Of a stretch of DNA of 13,665 bases, positions 1 through 8,878 are shown piece after piece. The position numbers and the translations under genes were made by a program. The stretch spans positions 1 through 13,665 of the forward strand of contig CAYWJH010000089.1 in NCBI GenBank assembly GCA_964458555.1, written 5' to 3'. Positions within the stretch are counted from its first letter, which is position 1. Every line of letters starts with the position of its first letter. The notes below the pieces were generated by a model. The model was not told the DNA's origin. It saw only the letters and a list, made by a program, of their open reading frames with translations, and did not search any database. The DNA comes from SLST01 sp964458555. GTDB taxonomy: Bacteria; Spirochaetota; Spirochaetia; DSM-27196; SLST01.

Positions 1-201
1 CGCGTCACGTTCTGGGGCGAGATCGACCGGCAACACCTGCTCGTCGACGCGACCGAGGAGGAGGTGCGACGGGCGGTGCGCGACGTGCACGCGAAGCTCT
101 GCCGCGACGGCGGGTGCATCGCGCAGTGCGAGTTCGGCGCCGGGGCGCGCATCGAGAACGTCCGCGCGGTCTACGAGGAGTGGGACCGGCTGGGCGGCTG
201 A
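1..201 (+). CDS. URO-D / methyltransferase family protein, C-terminal fragment (5' end outside window)
   Basis: Reading frame 1 is open from the first base to a TGA at 199-201 and gives the last 66 residues of a protein. The fragment reads FWGEID..LL..AT.EEVRR.VRD, then GGCIAQCEFGAG, then a closing VRAVYEEW helix. This is the usual C-terminus of uroporphyrinogen-decarboxylase-like proteins, which form a TIM barrel. Cys43 (in QCEFG) lies where the third zinc-ligand Cys sits in MtaA/MtbA-type corrinoid:CoM methyltransferases, so this copy may still bind metal. The rest of the gene is off the window, so its length and N-terminal ligands cannot be judged. It is codirectional with three further superfamily members, 110 nt upstream of the next. 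The family assignment is fairly firm; the substrate is unknown. Confidence 0.8.
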   Translation, partial: RVTFWGEIDRQHLLVDATEEEVRRAVRDVHAKLCRDGGCIAQCEFGAGARIENVRAVYEEWDRLGG

Positions 202-241
202 GGCGCGGCCGCCTGCGGAGGCGGTCGGCGTGCAGCCGCGG

Positions 242-269
242 CGCGTGGAGCCGCACCGCGTGGGGCCGC
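242..269 (+). repeat. Two-copy 13-nt direct repeat, 15-nt period
   Basis: CGCGTGGAGCCGC (242-254) is followed two bases later by CGCGTGGGGCCGC (257-269), with one mismatch. It sits just upstream of a putative -35 box. It could be a repressor or activator half-site pair, or chance in very GC-rich DNA. Confidence 0.3.
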
Positions 270-277
270 GCCGGGGC

Positions 278-306
278 TTGACGGCCGTGCGACCCGGTGC
301 GACGAT
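278..306 (+). promoter_or_regulatory. Putative sigma-70-like promoter giving a leaderless or near-leaderless mRNA
   Basis: TTGACG at 278-283 matches five of six bases of the -35 consensus. After a 17-nt spacer, GACGAT at 301-306 is a weak -10 (three of six). Transcription from it would start about at the ATG at 312, and that ATG has no Shine-Dalgarno sequence in front of it. The two facts agree with a leaderless message, but the weak -10 box keeps confidence low. Confidence 0.35.
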
Positions 307-311
307 ACCGC

Positions 312-1385
312 ATGACCTCCCACGAACGCATCTCGCGCATCCTCGCGCGGCAGCCGGTCGACCGGATCGGGCTCTTCGAGCACTTCTGGGGCGACACGCG
401 GAAGAAGTGGGCCGCCGAAGGCCACCTCACCGCCGACGAGAGCCCGCACGACCATTTCGGCTACGACCTCGAGCTCTGCTGGGCGTTCAACTGCACCGCC
501 GACCTCGACTACGAGCCGGAGGTGCTCGAAGAAACCGACGAGACGATCCTCACGCGCGACGGCAACGGGGCGGTGCTGCGTCGCCACAAGCTCCACGACG
601 CCACACCCGAGCACGTCGACTTCGCGGTAAAGGAGCGCGGAGCGTGGGAGGAGCTCGTCAAACCGAAGCTCGTCCCCGACCGGAGACGGATCAACTTCGA
701 GGCGTACCGGCGGACGCGCGAGGCCGCCCGAAAGGCCGACCGGTTCTTCTGCTGGTCGGGCGTCAACGTCTTCGAGCAGATGCACCCGGTCTGCGGCCAC
801 GAGCACATGCTCGTGGGCATGGCGCTCGACCCCGACTGGGTACGCGACATGGCGTCGACCTACGCCGACCTGACCATCGGCCTGCAGGAAATCCTCTTCG
901 AAGAGGAAGGCTACCCCGACGGGATCTGGTTCTACGAGGACATGGGGTTCAAGCAGCGGCCGTTCATGTCGCCGCAGATGTACCGCGAGATCATCCAGCC
1001 CTACCACGCGCGCACGATCGAGTTCGCGAAGGCGCACGACCTGCCGGTGATCATGCACTCGTGCGGCTACGTCGAGCCGCTCGTGCCGGGAATGCTCGAG
1101 GCGGGGATCGACTGCCTGCAGGTGATCGAGGTGAAGGCCGGGATGGACCTCGTGAGGCTGCACCGCGACTTCGGCGACCGGCTGAGCTTCATGGGCGGGA
1201 TCGACGTGCGGACGCTCTACACGAACGACCGGGCGGACGTGGATCGCGAGCTCGAGGCGAAGATCCCGATCGTGAAGAACGGATTCGGCTACACGCTCCA
1301 CAGCGATCACTCGATCCCCGACAGCGTCGACTACGATACGTACCGCTACTTCGTGGATCGGGGGCTCGAGCTGGGGAGCTACTGA
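312..1385 (+). CDS. Uroporphyrinogen decarboxylase-like (MtaA/CmuA superfamily) methyltransferase
   Basis: A 357-aa single-domain URO-D-fold (TIM barrel) protein, a normal length for the family. The N-terminus MTSHERISRILARQPVDRIG is the classic opening of this superfamily, so I chose ATG 312 over the in-frame GTG at 297, which would add only five residues. Family landmarks are WFYEDMGFKQRPFMSP (about 206-221), the metal-site segment H249-S-C251-G, then GIDCLQVIE (about 265-273) and MGGID (294-298). In MtaA/MtbA methyltransferases H-x-C plus a later Cys bind the zinc that activates the thiol acceptor. Here the late position reads H330-S-D-H with no Cys, so the site is H-x-C plus possibly His. 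Real haem-pathway HemE is unlikely, because its N-terminal porphyrin-binding Arg motif is not evident. A likely role is methyl transfer to or from a corrinoid or thiol; the substrate is unknown. It is followed 5 nt later by a second family member. Confidence 0.85.
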   Translation: MTSHERISRILARQPVDRIGLFEHFWGDTRKKWAAEGHLTADESPHDHFGYDLELCWAFNCTADLDYEPEVLEETDETILTRDGNGAVLRRHKLHDATPEHVDFAVKERGAWEELVKPKLVPDRRRINFEAYRRTREAARKADRFFCWSGVNVFEQMHPVCGHEHMLVGMALDPDWVRDMASTYADLTIGLQEILFEEEGYPDGIWFYEDMGFKQRPFMSPQMYREIIQPYHARTIEFAKAHDLPVIMHSCGYVEPLVPGMLEAGIDCLQVIEVKAGMDLVRLHRDFGDRLSFMGGIDVRTLYTNDRADVDRELEAKIPIVKNGFGYTLHSDHSIPDSVDYDTYRYFVDRGLELGSY

Positions 1386-1390
1386 CCGTC

Positions 1391-2476
1391 GTGTCGTACG
1401 AAGACGGCTGGGCCGCGATCAATCTCGAGAAACCCGCGCGCATCCCGCGTACCGAGTACTCGGCGGAGAGCTACCACTGGCCGCTCGTCGCCGCGGTCAC
1501 GGGCCGGGAGGTCACTGCATCGTCGCCGCCGGAGGTGCGCGAGGCGGCCTCCGTGGACTTCATGCGCGCGTGGAGCTACGACTTCTGCTGGAGCACGATG
1601 GTCGACTCGAGCTACCTGGGCCCGTACAGCACCGACATGGGTCACGCCGCCTACGCGGAAGGCGGTGCGGACTACCGCACCACCGGCGAGCCCGCGTTCG
1701 CGGATCCCGACGACGTCTTCGCCTTCGACCCGCTCGAGGACCTCCCCCACTACGACCACGCGAACCTCGTCGGCAGGTTCAACGACCACTACCGTGCGAA
1801 CTGCGAGCGATTCCCCGACGCGGTCAACATGACCGGCACCTACATCACCGTGGTGAGCGGGCTCATCGACATGCTCGGGTGGGAGGCGCTCCTGCTCGCC
1901 GCCGGCGTGGACGCACGAGCGTTCGGCCGCTTCACCGACCGCTACGCGCGGTGGATGCGCCGCTTCTACGAAGCGCTCGCCGAATGCGACGCGCCGCTGG
2001 TGATGGTACACGACGATATCGTCTGGACCTCCGGTCCCTTCATCGCGCCCGAGTGGTACCGGAGCCACGTATTCCCGAACTACCGGATGCTCTTCGAGCC
2101 GCTGAAACAGGCCGGCAAGAAGATCGCCTACACCTCCGACGGCGACTACACGCTCTTCGTGGACGACTTGGCCGCCGCCGGGGTGGACGGGTTCGTGATG
2201 GAGCCGATGACCGACATGGCGCTCATCGCCGAGCGCTACGGACGATCGCGCTTCTTCATCGGGAACGCGGATACGCGGATCCTGCTCTCCGGCACGCGGG
2301 ACGAGATCCGCGCGGAGGTCGAGCGGTGCATCGCGATTGGGCGCGAGTGCCCGGGGTACTTCCTCGCGGTGGGTAACCACATTCCGGCGAACACGCCGGT
2401 GGAGAGCGCGATCTGGTACAACGAATGCTACGAGCGGCTGATGCTGCGCGACGGCCGCCGGGGAGGACGCGCATGA
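1391..2476 (+). CDS. URO-D-like family protein with altered metal-ligand motif (TSDGD)
   Basis: A 361-aa protein starting at GTG 1391, five nt after the previous stop. The MSYEDGWAAINLEKPARIPR opening is typical of URO-D-like proteins and fixes the start; a distant GGGGAG at 1373-1378 may be a weak ribosome site, with translational coupling likely. Landmarks are TGTYITVVSGLIDMLGWE (mid-protein), VMVHDDIVWTSGPFIAPEWY, KIAYTSDGD (T248-S-D250-G-D252), GVDGFVMEP and a C-terminal GNHIPANTP (H330). The barrel strand that carries H-x-C in zinc methyltransferases carries T-S-D here, while many relatives have H-S-D-G. The usual zinc ligands are therefore missing, and either a different cofactor or no metal is implied. 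The protein otherwise looks intact, with conserved Asp and Glu residues in the pocket region. It overlaps the next gene by 4 nt (ATGA). The biochemical role is unknown; a partner of its neighbours in one methyl-transfer pathway is an inference. Confidence 0.82.
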   Translation: MSYEDGWAAINLEKPARIPRTEYSAESYHWPLVAAVTGREVTASSPPEVREAASVDFMRAWSYDFCWSTMVDSSYLGPYSTDMGHAAYAEGGADYRTTGEPAFADPDDVFAFDPLEDLPHYDHANLVGRFNDHYRANCERFPDAVNMTGTYITVVSGLIDMLGWEALLLAAGVDARAFGRFTDRYARWMRRFYEALAECDAPLVMVHDDIVWTSGPFIAPEWYRSHVFPNYRMLFEPLKQAGKKIAYTSDGDYTLFVDDLAAAGVDGFVMEPMTDMALIAERYGRSRFFIGNADTRILLSGTRDEIRAEVERCIAIGRECPGYFLAVGNHIPANTPVESAIWYNECYERLMLRDGRRGGRA

Positions 2477-3735
2477 GCACCATGCGATCCGACGAAGTCA
2501 GGTTGACAGCGGCACAGCGCGAGACGCTCCGCGACCTCGCACGCCAGGTGGCGGAGATCGCGGCGCTCGCCGAGCACCAGGAGACCGTCCGCCTGTGGAA
2601 GCGGCTCAACGGCCTCGAACCCGAGCGGCCCATGGTCATGATCGACCAGATCCCGTGGCACGAGATGGACGTCGAGGGCGAGCTGCGGTGCGTCTGCGAC
2701 GACCCGTTCTACGCATCGATCGAGACGGGGTTGCGGCGGACGCTCTACCGCTGGCGCCACATGCGGGCAGACATGGTGGTGGAGCCGTACGTCGATGTGC
2801 CAAAGACGATTCGCGGCGCGGACCTGGGGATACGCGCTGAGGAGGACCAATCGGCGCTCGACCCGGAGAACGACGTCGTGGGCCACCTCTACCACGACCA
2901 GCTCCGCGACGACGACGACCTCGAGAAGATCCGGATGCCGCAGATTTCGCTCGACGCCGAGGCGACCGCGCGCGACGAGGAACGAGCGCGCGATGTATTC
3001 GACGGTATCCTCGAGGTGCGGATGCAGGGGATGCATCCCACCTTCGCCTTCTGGGACCGCATCGCCGAGTGGCACGGCGTGGAAGCGTCGCTGTACGACC
3101 TCGTCGATCGGCCCGACTTCCTCCACCGCACGATCGCGCGCGTCACCGCCGGCTACCATCGCATGCTCGACCAGCTCGAGGATCAGGGGCTGCTCGGCTA
3201 TCCCATGGCGACGATCCACTGCACCGGGGCGTGGGCCGACGAGCTGCCGGCCCCGGGCTACGACCCGGACCGCGTTCGCGCGGCCGATCTGTGGACCTTC
3301 GGTATGGCGCAGATCTTCTCGTCGGTCTCTCCCGCGATGCACGAGGAGTTCGAGGCCGCGTACGCGCGCCCGTGGTTCGCGCGCTTCGGCCTCGGCTACT
3401 ACGGCTGCTGCGAGCCGCTCGACCGAAAGGTCGACATCGTGCGTACGATCCCGAACGTGCGCAAGATCTCGATGAGCCCCTGGGTCGACGTGCGCCGCGG
3501 CGCCGAGGCGATCGGCGGAGACTTCGTATTCTCGCGCAAGCCGAGCCCAGCTTTCCTCGCCACCGACACCTTCGACGAGGAGGCGGTCCGCGCCGACCTG
3601 GCCGAGACGCTCGACGCGTGCCGCGCGAGCGGGAGCCCGGCGGAGCTCATCCTCAAGGACATCAGCACCGTGCGCTACGATCCGCACCGGCTGTGGCGGT
3701 GGGCGCAGATCGCGCGGGAGCTCGTGGAGGGATAG
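2473..3735 (+). CDS. Divergent URO-D / methionine synthase-like family protein
   Basis: A 420-aa protein starting at ATG 2473, which overlaps the upstream stop as ATGA and has a strong GGAGG at 2462-2466. Residues about 10-50 form a helical N-terminal extension (TAAQRETLRDLARQVAEIAA) not seen in the two upstream proteins. The core opens with LNGLEPERPMVMIDQIPWHEM and LRRTLYRWRHMRADMVVEPY, recognisable from proteins usually labelled 'uroporphyrinogen decarboxylase / cobalamin-independent methionine synthase family'. The segment YYGCCEPLDRKVDIV places C312-C313-E314 on the strand where other family members have HxC or HSD, followed by RKISMSPWVDV. The adjacent cysteines could be thiolate ligands or nucleophiles. 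A late FSRKPSP replaces the usual substrate loop. The function is unknown, but the gene order strongly suggests it acts with the preceding gene. A hairpin terminator follows 44 nt after the stop. Confidence 0.8.
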   Translation: MSTMRSDEVRLTAAQRETLRDLARQVAEIAALAEHQETVRLWKRLNGLEPERPMVMIDQIPWHEMDVEGELRCVCDDPFYASIETGLRRTLYRWRHMRADMVVEPYVDVPKTIRGADLGIRAEEDQSALDPENDVVGHLYHDQLRDDDDLEKIRMPQISLDAEATARDEERARDVFDGILEVRMQGMHPTFAFWDRIAEWHGVEASLYDLVDRPDFLHRTIARVTAGYHRMLDQLEDQGLLGYPMATIHCTGAWADELPAPGYDPDRVRAADLWTFGMAQIFSSVSPAMHEEFEAAYARPWFARFGLGYYGCCEPLDRKVDIVRTIPNVRKISMSPWVDVRRGAEAIGGDFVFSRKPSPAFLATDTFDEEAVRADLAETLDACRASGSPAELILKDISTVRYDPHRLWRWAQIARELVEG

Positions 3736-3779
3736 GTAATCCACGCCGGGCTTCGACCGTGCCGCGCGCCCCCGACGAA

Positions 3780-3803
3780 AGAGCCCCGCTCTCGCGGGGC
3801 TCT
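3780..3803. terminator. Hairpin terminator between converging genes
   Basis: A perfect 10-bp GC-rich stem (AGAGCCCCGC at 3780-3789 with GCGGGGCTCT at 3794-3803) has a 4-nt TCTC loop. It lies between the stop of the plus-strand URO-D block (3735) and the stop of clpC on the minus strand (3838). On the minus strand it is followed by TTTCGTC, a short U-rich stretch; on the plus strand no T-run follows. It probably serves both directions, with better form for clpC. Confidence 0.7.
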
Positions 3804-3837
3804 GCAATGACGTCTTCTGTCAGGGCCGCAATGGCCG

Positions 3838-6369
<2,532 letters not shown>

Positions 6370-6377
6370 CTATCAAT

Positions 6378-6383
6378 CCTCCC
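6378..6383 (-). promoter_or_regulatory. Ribosome binding site of clpC
   Basis: GGGAGG on the minus strand, 8 nt before the clpC ATG. It supports the annotated start and lies within the 21-nt spacer after the mcsB stop, so clpC is probably translated from the mcsA-mcsB transcript. Confidence 0.7.
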
Positions 6384-6390
6384 AGCCTTA

Positions 6391-7497
6391 TCAGGCCTGG
6401 CTGGCGATCAGCATGTCCCGAAACACGCGAGCGCGAACCAAATCTGCGTCGTCTCTCTCCCCTTCCGGTGCACGGTGCCGCTCCATGTGACGTTCCTGGT
6501 TGATCAGGAGAAGGGTGGTCACAGTCTCAACCGCCACATCCGAAACCAGGCCTGACACAACTCCAAACCGCAGATGACTCACGAGTGAACGGCCCTCCAC
6601 GGCAGATAGAGACCGTGCGAAGCGCAGGACGCCGAGTGCCCGATTGGCCGAATCGGCTATCTCCTCGCCTCGTGCGTCGCGCAGTTCCTCCCGCGCGGCA
6701 CGTTCATAATGTACCAACTTGCTGGTGTAATCTTCAAGTTTGGAGGTAATCGCATCTTCGTCGGATCCAAGCGTTCGTCGGTTCCGGAGCAGGCAGAGCG
6801 CCGAACCCGCGGCCTCGATCCCGGCTTCGCTCGCTGCGCCGGCGAGCGACTCCTCGGCAAAGTACGGCACGAGCTCGTACCCGGAGTTTTCCATGCTCGC
6901 CCCCATCGTCTCCAGACGCCCGAGCGCCGCCAGCGCGGGAACGTGCACGAGGGTCGAAACCCGCAGGCCGGTACCGAGGTTCGTGATTTCCGAAGCGAGA
7001 TACCCCCAGTCCATGGAGACCGCGTAGTTGAGGCTCCGCTCGAGCTGTCGGTCGACCCTTCGAACGAGCGCGAGCGCGTCGTCGAGGACGAACCCGGGCA
7101 GGACCGCCGCGATGCGCAGATGGTCGACTCCGCCGATCACGAGCGCAAGACGCTCGTCGGACGTCAGGAAGAGCTTCTCCGGCGGTTCGCCGTCGCAGAT
7201 GCCCCGCTCGGCGAGCAGCTCGCGCGCGGCGCCCGACAGCGCGTGCACGTCGAGCTCGATCGATTCTGCTCCGAAGGGGTCCGGCGCGAGCTCGGCGCGC
7301 ACCGAAGACGCGACGAGCGCGGTCGCCTTCGATGGGTATCCCTCGCCCACACGGTCATCACCCGCCGCCGGATACGGCTCGTCGGCGAGGTTGCGCGCGA
7401 GACGCGCTCGCGAGGCGATTACGACGTCGCGCTCGGCGCCGGTCGCGCTCAACCAGGCGGGCACGAGCGGAAGACTGGAGAGCTCAAAGGTCCTCAC
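6391..7497 (-). CDS. mcsB: McsB-like ATP:guanido phosphotransferase family protein, probably catalytically degenerate
   Basis: A 368-aa homologue of the protein-arginine kinase McsB, which in Bacillus tags proteins with phospho-arginine for ClpCP. Recognisable family segments: AERDVVIASRARLARNL (21-37, nucleotide-binding Arg), DHLRI (125-129), VLPGF (132-136), GTGLRVSTLVHVPAL (175-189) and RRTLGSDEDAI (240-250). Key residues are altered. The NEED motif before DHLRI reads G122-G-V-D, removing the catalytic Glu. The VRGIYGEG loop is replaced by a longer PYFAEESLAGAASEAG stretch (211-226) without the Arg and second Glu. The C-terminal RDxxRA phospho-arginine site reads ADLVRA. I infer a pseudokinase or adaptor rather than an active kinase. 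GTG 7497 starts 14 nt inside mcsA (AGGAG at 7505-7509), so the two are translationally coupled. The reading frame is intact and flanked by its usual partners, so it is evidently kept under selection. Family assignment is firm; loss of activity is inferred from my memory of the Bacillus sequence. Confidence 0.88.
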   Translation of the reverse strand: MRTFELSSLPLVPAWLSATGAERDVVIASRARLARNLADEPYPAAGDDRVGEGYPSKATALVASSVRAELAPDPFGAESIELDVHALSGAARELLAERGICDGEPPEKLFLTSDERLALVIGGVDHLRIAAVLPGFVLDDALALVRRVDRQLERSLNYAVSMDWGYLASEITNLGTGLRVSTLVHVPALAALGRLETMGASMENSGYELVPYFAEESLAGAASEAGIEAAGSALCLLRNRRTLGSDEDAITSKLEDYTSKLVHYERAAREELRDARGEEIADSANRALGVLRFARSLSAVEGRSLVSHLRFGVVSGLVSDVAVETVTTLLLINQERHMERHRAPEGERDDADLVRARVFRDMLIASQA

Positions 7498-7981
7498 GGT
7501 CGGGCTCCTCGAGCGCCTTCATCCGGTCCCGGATCGCGGCGGCTTCCTCGTAGTTCTCTTCACGGACGGCGTGATCGAGCCGTTCGCGAAGCGTCTCGCG
7601 GTCGACGAACAGGCGCTTGAACGACCCGAGCCGCGACGGATAGCGGCCAACGTGCGTATCGGTGAGGCCCTGCTGCTCAAGCAGGAGCTGAACGCGTCCG
7701 TGGAACACTCGGTAGCACTCGGCGCAGCCGACGCGCCCCGTCTGGCGGATCCTGCGAAAGTGCGTGCCGCACGAGGGACAGCTGCGCGTCGCACCGTCAC
7801 CGGTCAGCGCGCCGAGCAACTCGCCCACCGTCGGCGCGAACACCGGCGCCTCCTCTTCCACGCCGAGCGCGCCGGCACACCGGTCGCAGAGCCACAGCTC
7901 GGAGTACTCGGTGCCCCGCGTCTGATAGATCCTGATCCGGCCGACACCGTCGCCGCACCCGTCACACTTGCGTTCGTTCAT
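7484..7981 (-). CDS. mcsA: McsA-like zinc-finger and UVR-domain protein (ClpC/McsB cofactor)
   Basis: A 165-aa protein with the full McsA layout. A first zinc site uses C6-x2-C9 and C32-x2-C35, and a second uses C68-x2-C71 and C86-x2-C89. A C-terminal UVR motif (about 128-158, REENYEEAAAIRDRMKAL) follows. In Firmicutes McsA activates the McsB kinase and is encoded just ahead of mcsB and clpC, as here. All eight cysteines are present, so it should fold with zinc. The UVR helix resembles the one in the downstream ClpC, in line with the known use of UVR motifs for protein contacts in this system. ATG 7981 has a purine-rich AGGAAGAGG directly before it. The 3' end overlaps mcsB by 14 nt. A TGCTACTAT extended -10-like box lies immediately upstream. 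Confidence 0.93.
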   Translation of the reverse strand: MNERKCDGCGDGVGRIRIYQTRGTEYSELWLCDRCAGALGVEEEAPVFAPTVGELLGALTGDGATRSCPSCGTHFRRIRQTGRVGCAECYRVFHGRVQLLLEQQGLTDTHVGRYPSRLGSFKRLFVDRETLRERLDHAVREENYEEAAAIRDRMKALEEPDREDL

Positions 7982-8074
7982 CCTCTTCCTATAGTAGCAA
8001 AAACTCGAACTCCGTTCCGCTCATCTTTCAAGATCGCTCGAAAAAAGATGCGCAGCCGATGCGACGGCGACGGC
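7982..8074 (-). promoter_or_regulatory. Probable control region of the mcsA-mcsB-clpC unit
   Basis: This 93-nt spacer is distinctly richer in A/T than its surroundings. On the minus strand it holds an inverted repeat CATCTTT ... AAAGATG (plus 8022-8028 and 8044-8050). Nested in it is a tighter ATCTT-GA-AAGAT palindrome (8023-8034). TTCGAG occurs twice, and an extended -10-like TGCTACTAT box (7991-7999) is present. The box lies so close to the ATG that transcription would begin almost at the start codon; a more distant start is also possible. I see no CtsR-type GGTCAAA repeat and no CIRCE element. Confidence 0.4.
8022..8050. repeat. Inverted repeat upstream of mcsA
   Basis: Two 7-nt arms, CATCTTT at 8022-8028 and AAAGATG at 8044-8050, are perfect complements around a 15-nt spacer. 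The left arm also takes part in a compact palindrome ATCTT-TC-AAGAT (8023-8034). It could be a repressor operator or a weak attenuating hairpin for the phosphorylase transcript; no strong U-run follows in the minus direction. Confidence 0.4.
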
Positions 8075-8878
8075 TCAGCGGCGGACGAGCTCCCGGCAGG
8101 CGCGCAGCGAATGGTCGACGAGCTCGGCGCGGACCGCGTGGTTCCGATCGGGCCACTGACGAGGATCCCAGTCGGCCCCGGAGACGTCGTCGCCGCCGTA
8201 GAGGACGAGCGCGAGACGCACACCGCGAAATCGCATGACCGCGAAGAGCGCGGCGGCCTCCATCTCGACGGTGATACAGCCCTGTGTCCGACGCTTCGCG
8301 ACCTTGGCAGGTGTCTCGCGGAAGAACCCGTCGGTCGTCCACGAGCGGCCCTGGATGTGCGCGATCCCCGCACGGTCGAGCTCGTCGACGAGCACCTGCG
8401 TCGCCGTCTCGTCCGGTTCTACCGCGAGCCCGGGCGGGAGGTAGTGATAGCTCGTCCCCTCGTCGCGCAGCGCGCTCGTGCAGACGACCACCTTTCCGAA
8501 CTGGATCTCGCGGTCGAGGACCCCGGCGCTCCCGCAGACGATGAAGCTGCGGTAGCCGTGCGCGATCAGCTCCTCGAGGTGACCCGCGGCGAGCGGTGCG
8601 CCTACGCCGCAGGCGAACAGCCCGACGGGCACGCCGTCGACGTCGGTCTGGAACACGGGGTGCTCGCCCATCTCGGAGCGCAGCGTCGCCACCTGCGGCA
8701 GCGACCGCGCGGCGACCATCTGCTCGACCGTGCCGCCGAAGAACGAGATCACGCAGCCGTCGGCGTCGGGGACGCGGTCGGTGATGATGTCCGGGTTGAT
8801 GACCGCCTTCGGCTCCGGGTCGAACTCGAGGATAGGAATCGAGTCGTCGGAATCGCTGCCTGGCGCGGCGGAGGCCAC
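8075..8878 (-). CDS. Nucleoside phosphorylase family protein (uridine phosphorylase / PNP-like)
   Basis: A 267-aa cytoplasmic enzyme of the PNP/UDP phosphorylase superfamily, which splits nucleosides with phosphate into base and ribose-1-phosphate. Visible motifs: GCVISFFGGTVEQM (41-54), VFACG-like GLFACGVGAP (87-95), IVCGSAGVL (113-121, phosphate-site region), RDEGTSYHY (138-146), TDGFFRETP (182-190), and the strongly diagnostic VEMEAAALFAV (204-214, ribose-contacting Met-Glu), then VLYGGDD (225-231) with the acidic residue near the base. The start is GTG 8878, one nt overlapping the serS TAG, with GGAGG at 8883-8887, four nt upstream; the N-terminal 15 residues look disordered. Family is certain, but the base specificity (uridine, purine or other) cannot be read from sequence alone. 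It is probably co-transcribed with serS. Confidence 0.85.
   Translation of the reverse strand: MASAAPGSDSDDSIPILEFDPEPKAVINPDIITDRVPDADGCVISFFGGTVEQMVAARSLPQVATLRSEMGEHPVFQTDVDGVPVGLFACGVGAPLAAGHLEELIAHGYRSFIVCGSAGVLDREIQFGKVVVCTSALRDEGTSYHYLPPGLAVEPDETATQVLVDELDRAGIAHIQGRSWTTDGFFRETPAKVAKRRTQGCITVEMEAAALFAVMRFRGVRLALVLYGGDDVSGADWDPRQWPDRNHAVRAELVDHSLRACRELVRR

Larger units (their letters stand above)
202..311 (+). other. Intergenic region with imperfect repeat and stem-loop
   Basis: This 110-nt very GC-rich spacer lies between two URO-D-like genes. It holds a short stem-loop at 207-226 (8 bp including one G:T pair, 4-nt loop) just after the stop codon, with no following T-run. It also has a 13-nt imperfect direct repeat (242-254 and 257-269, one mismatch, 15-nt period) and a promoter-like pair of hexamers at 278-306. 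No small gene is convincing here. Confidence 0.4.

Noticed and set aside
230..1390. Long open frame running from 230 into the real gene at 1391, looking like a 748-aa protein
   Set aside because: Residues before 1391 are Arg/Pro-rich and out of frame with the clear URO-D gene at 312-1385; only the part from GTG 1391 has family motifs.
2428..3807. 459-aa open frame antisense to the third URO-D gene
   Set aside because: No motifs and composition expected from GC bias; the plus strand has coupled starts and family features.
7982..8074. CtsR operator or CIRCE element before mcsA
   Set aside because: Neither GGTCAAA direct repeats nor TTAGCACTC inverted repeats are present.
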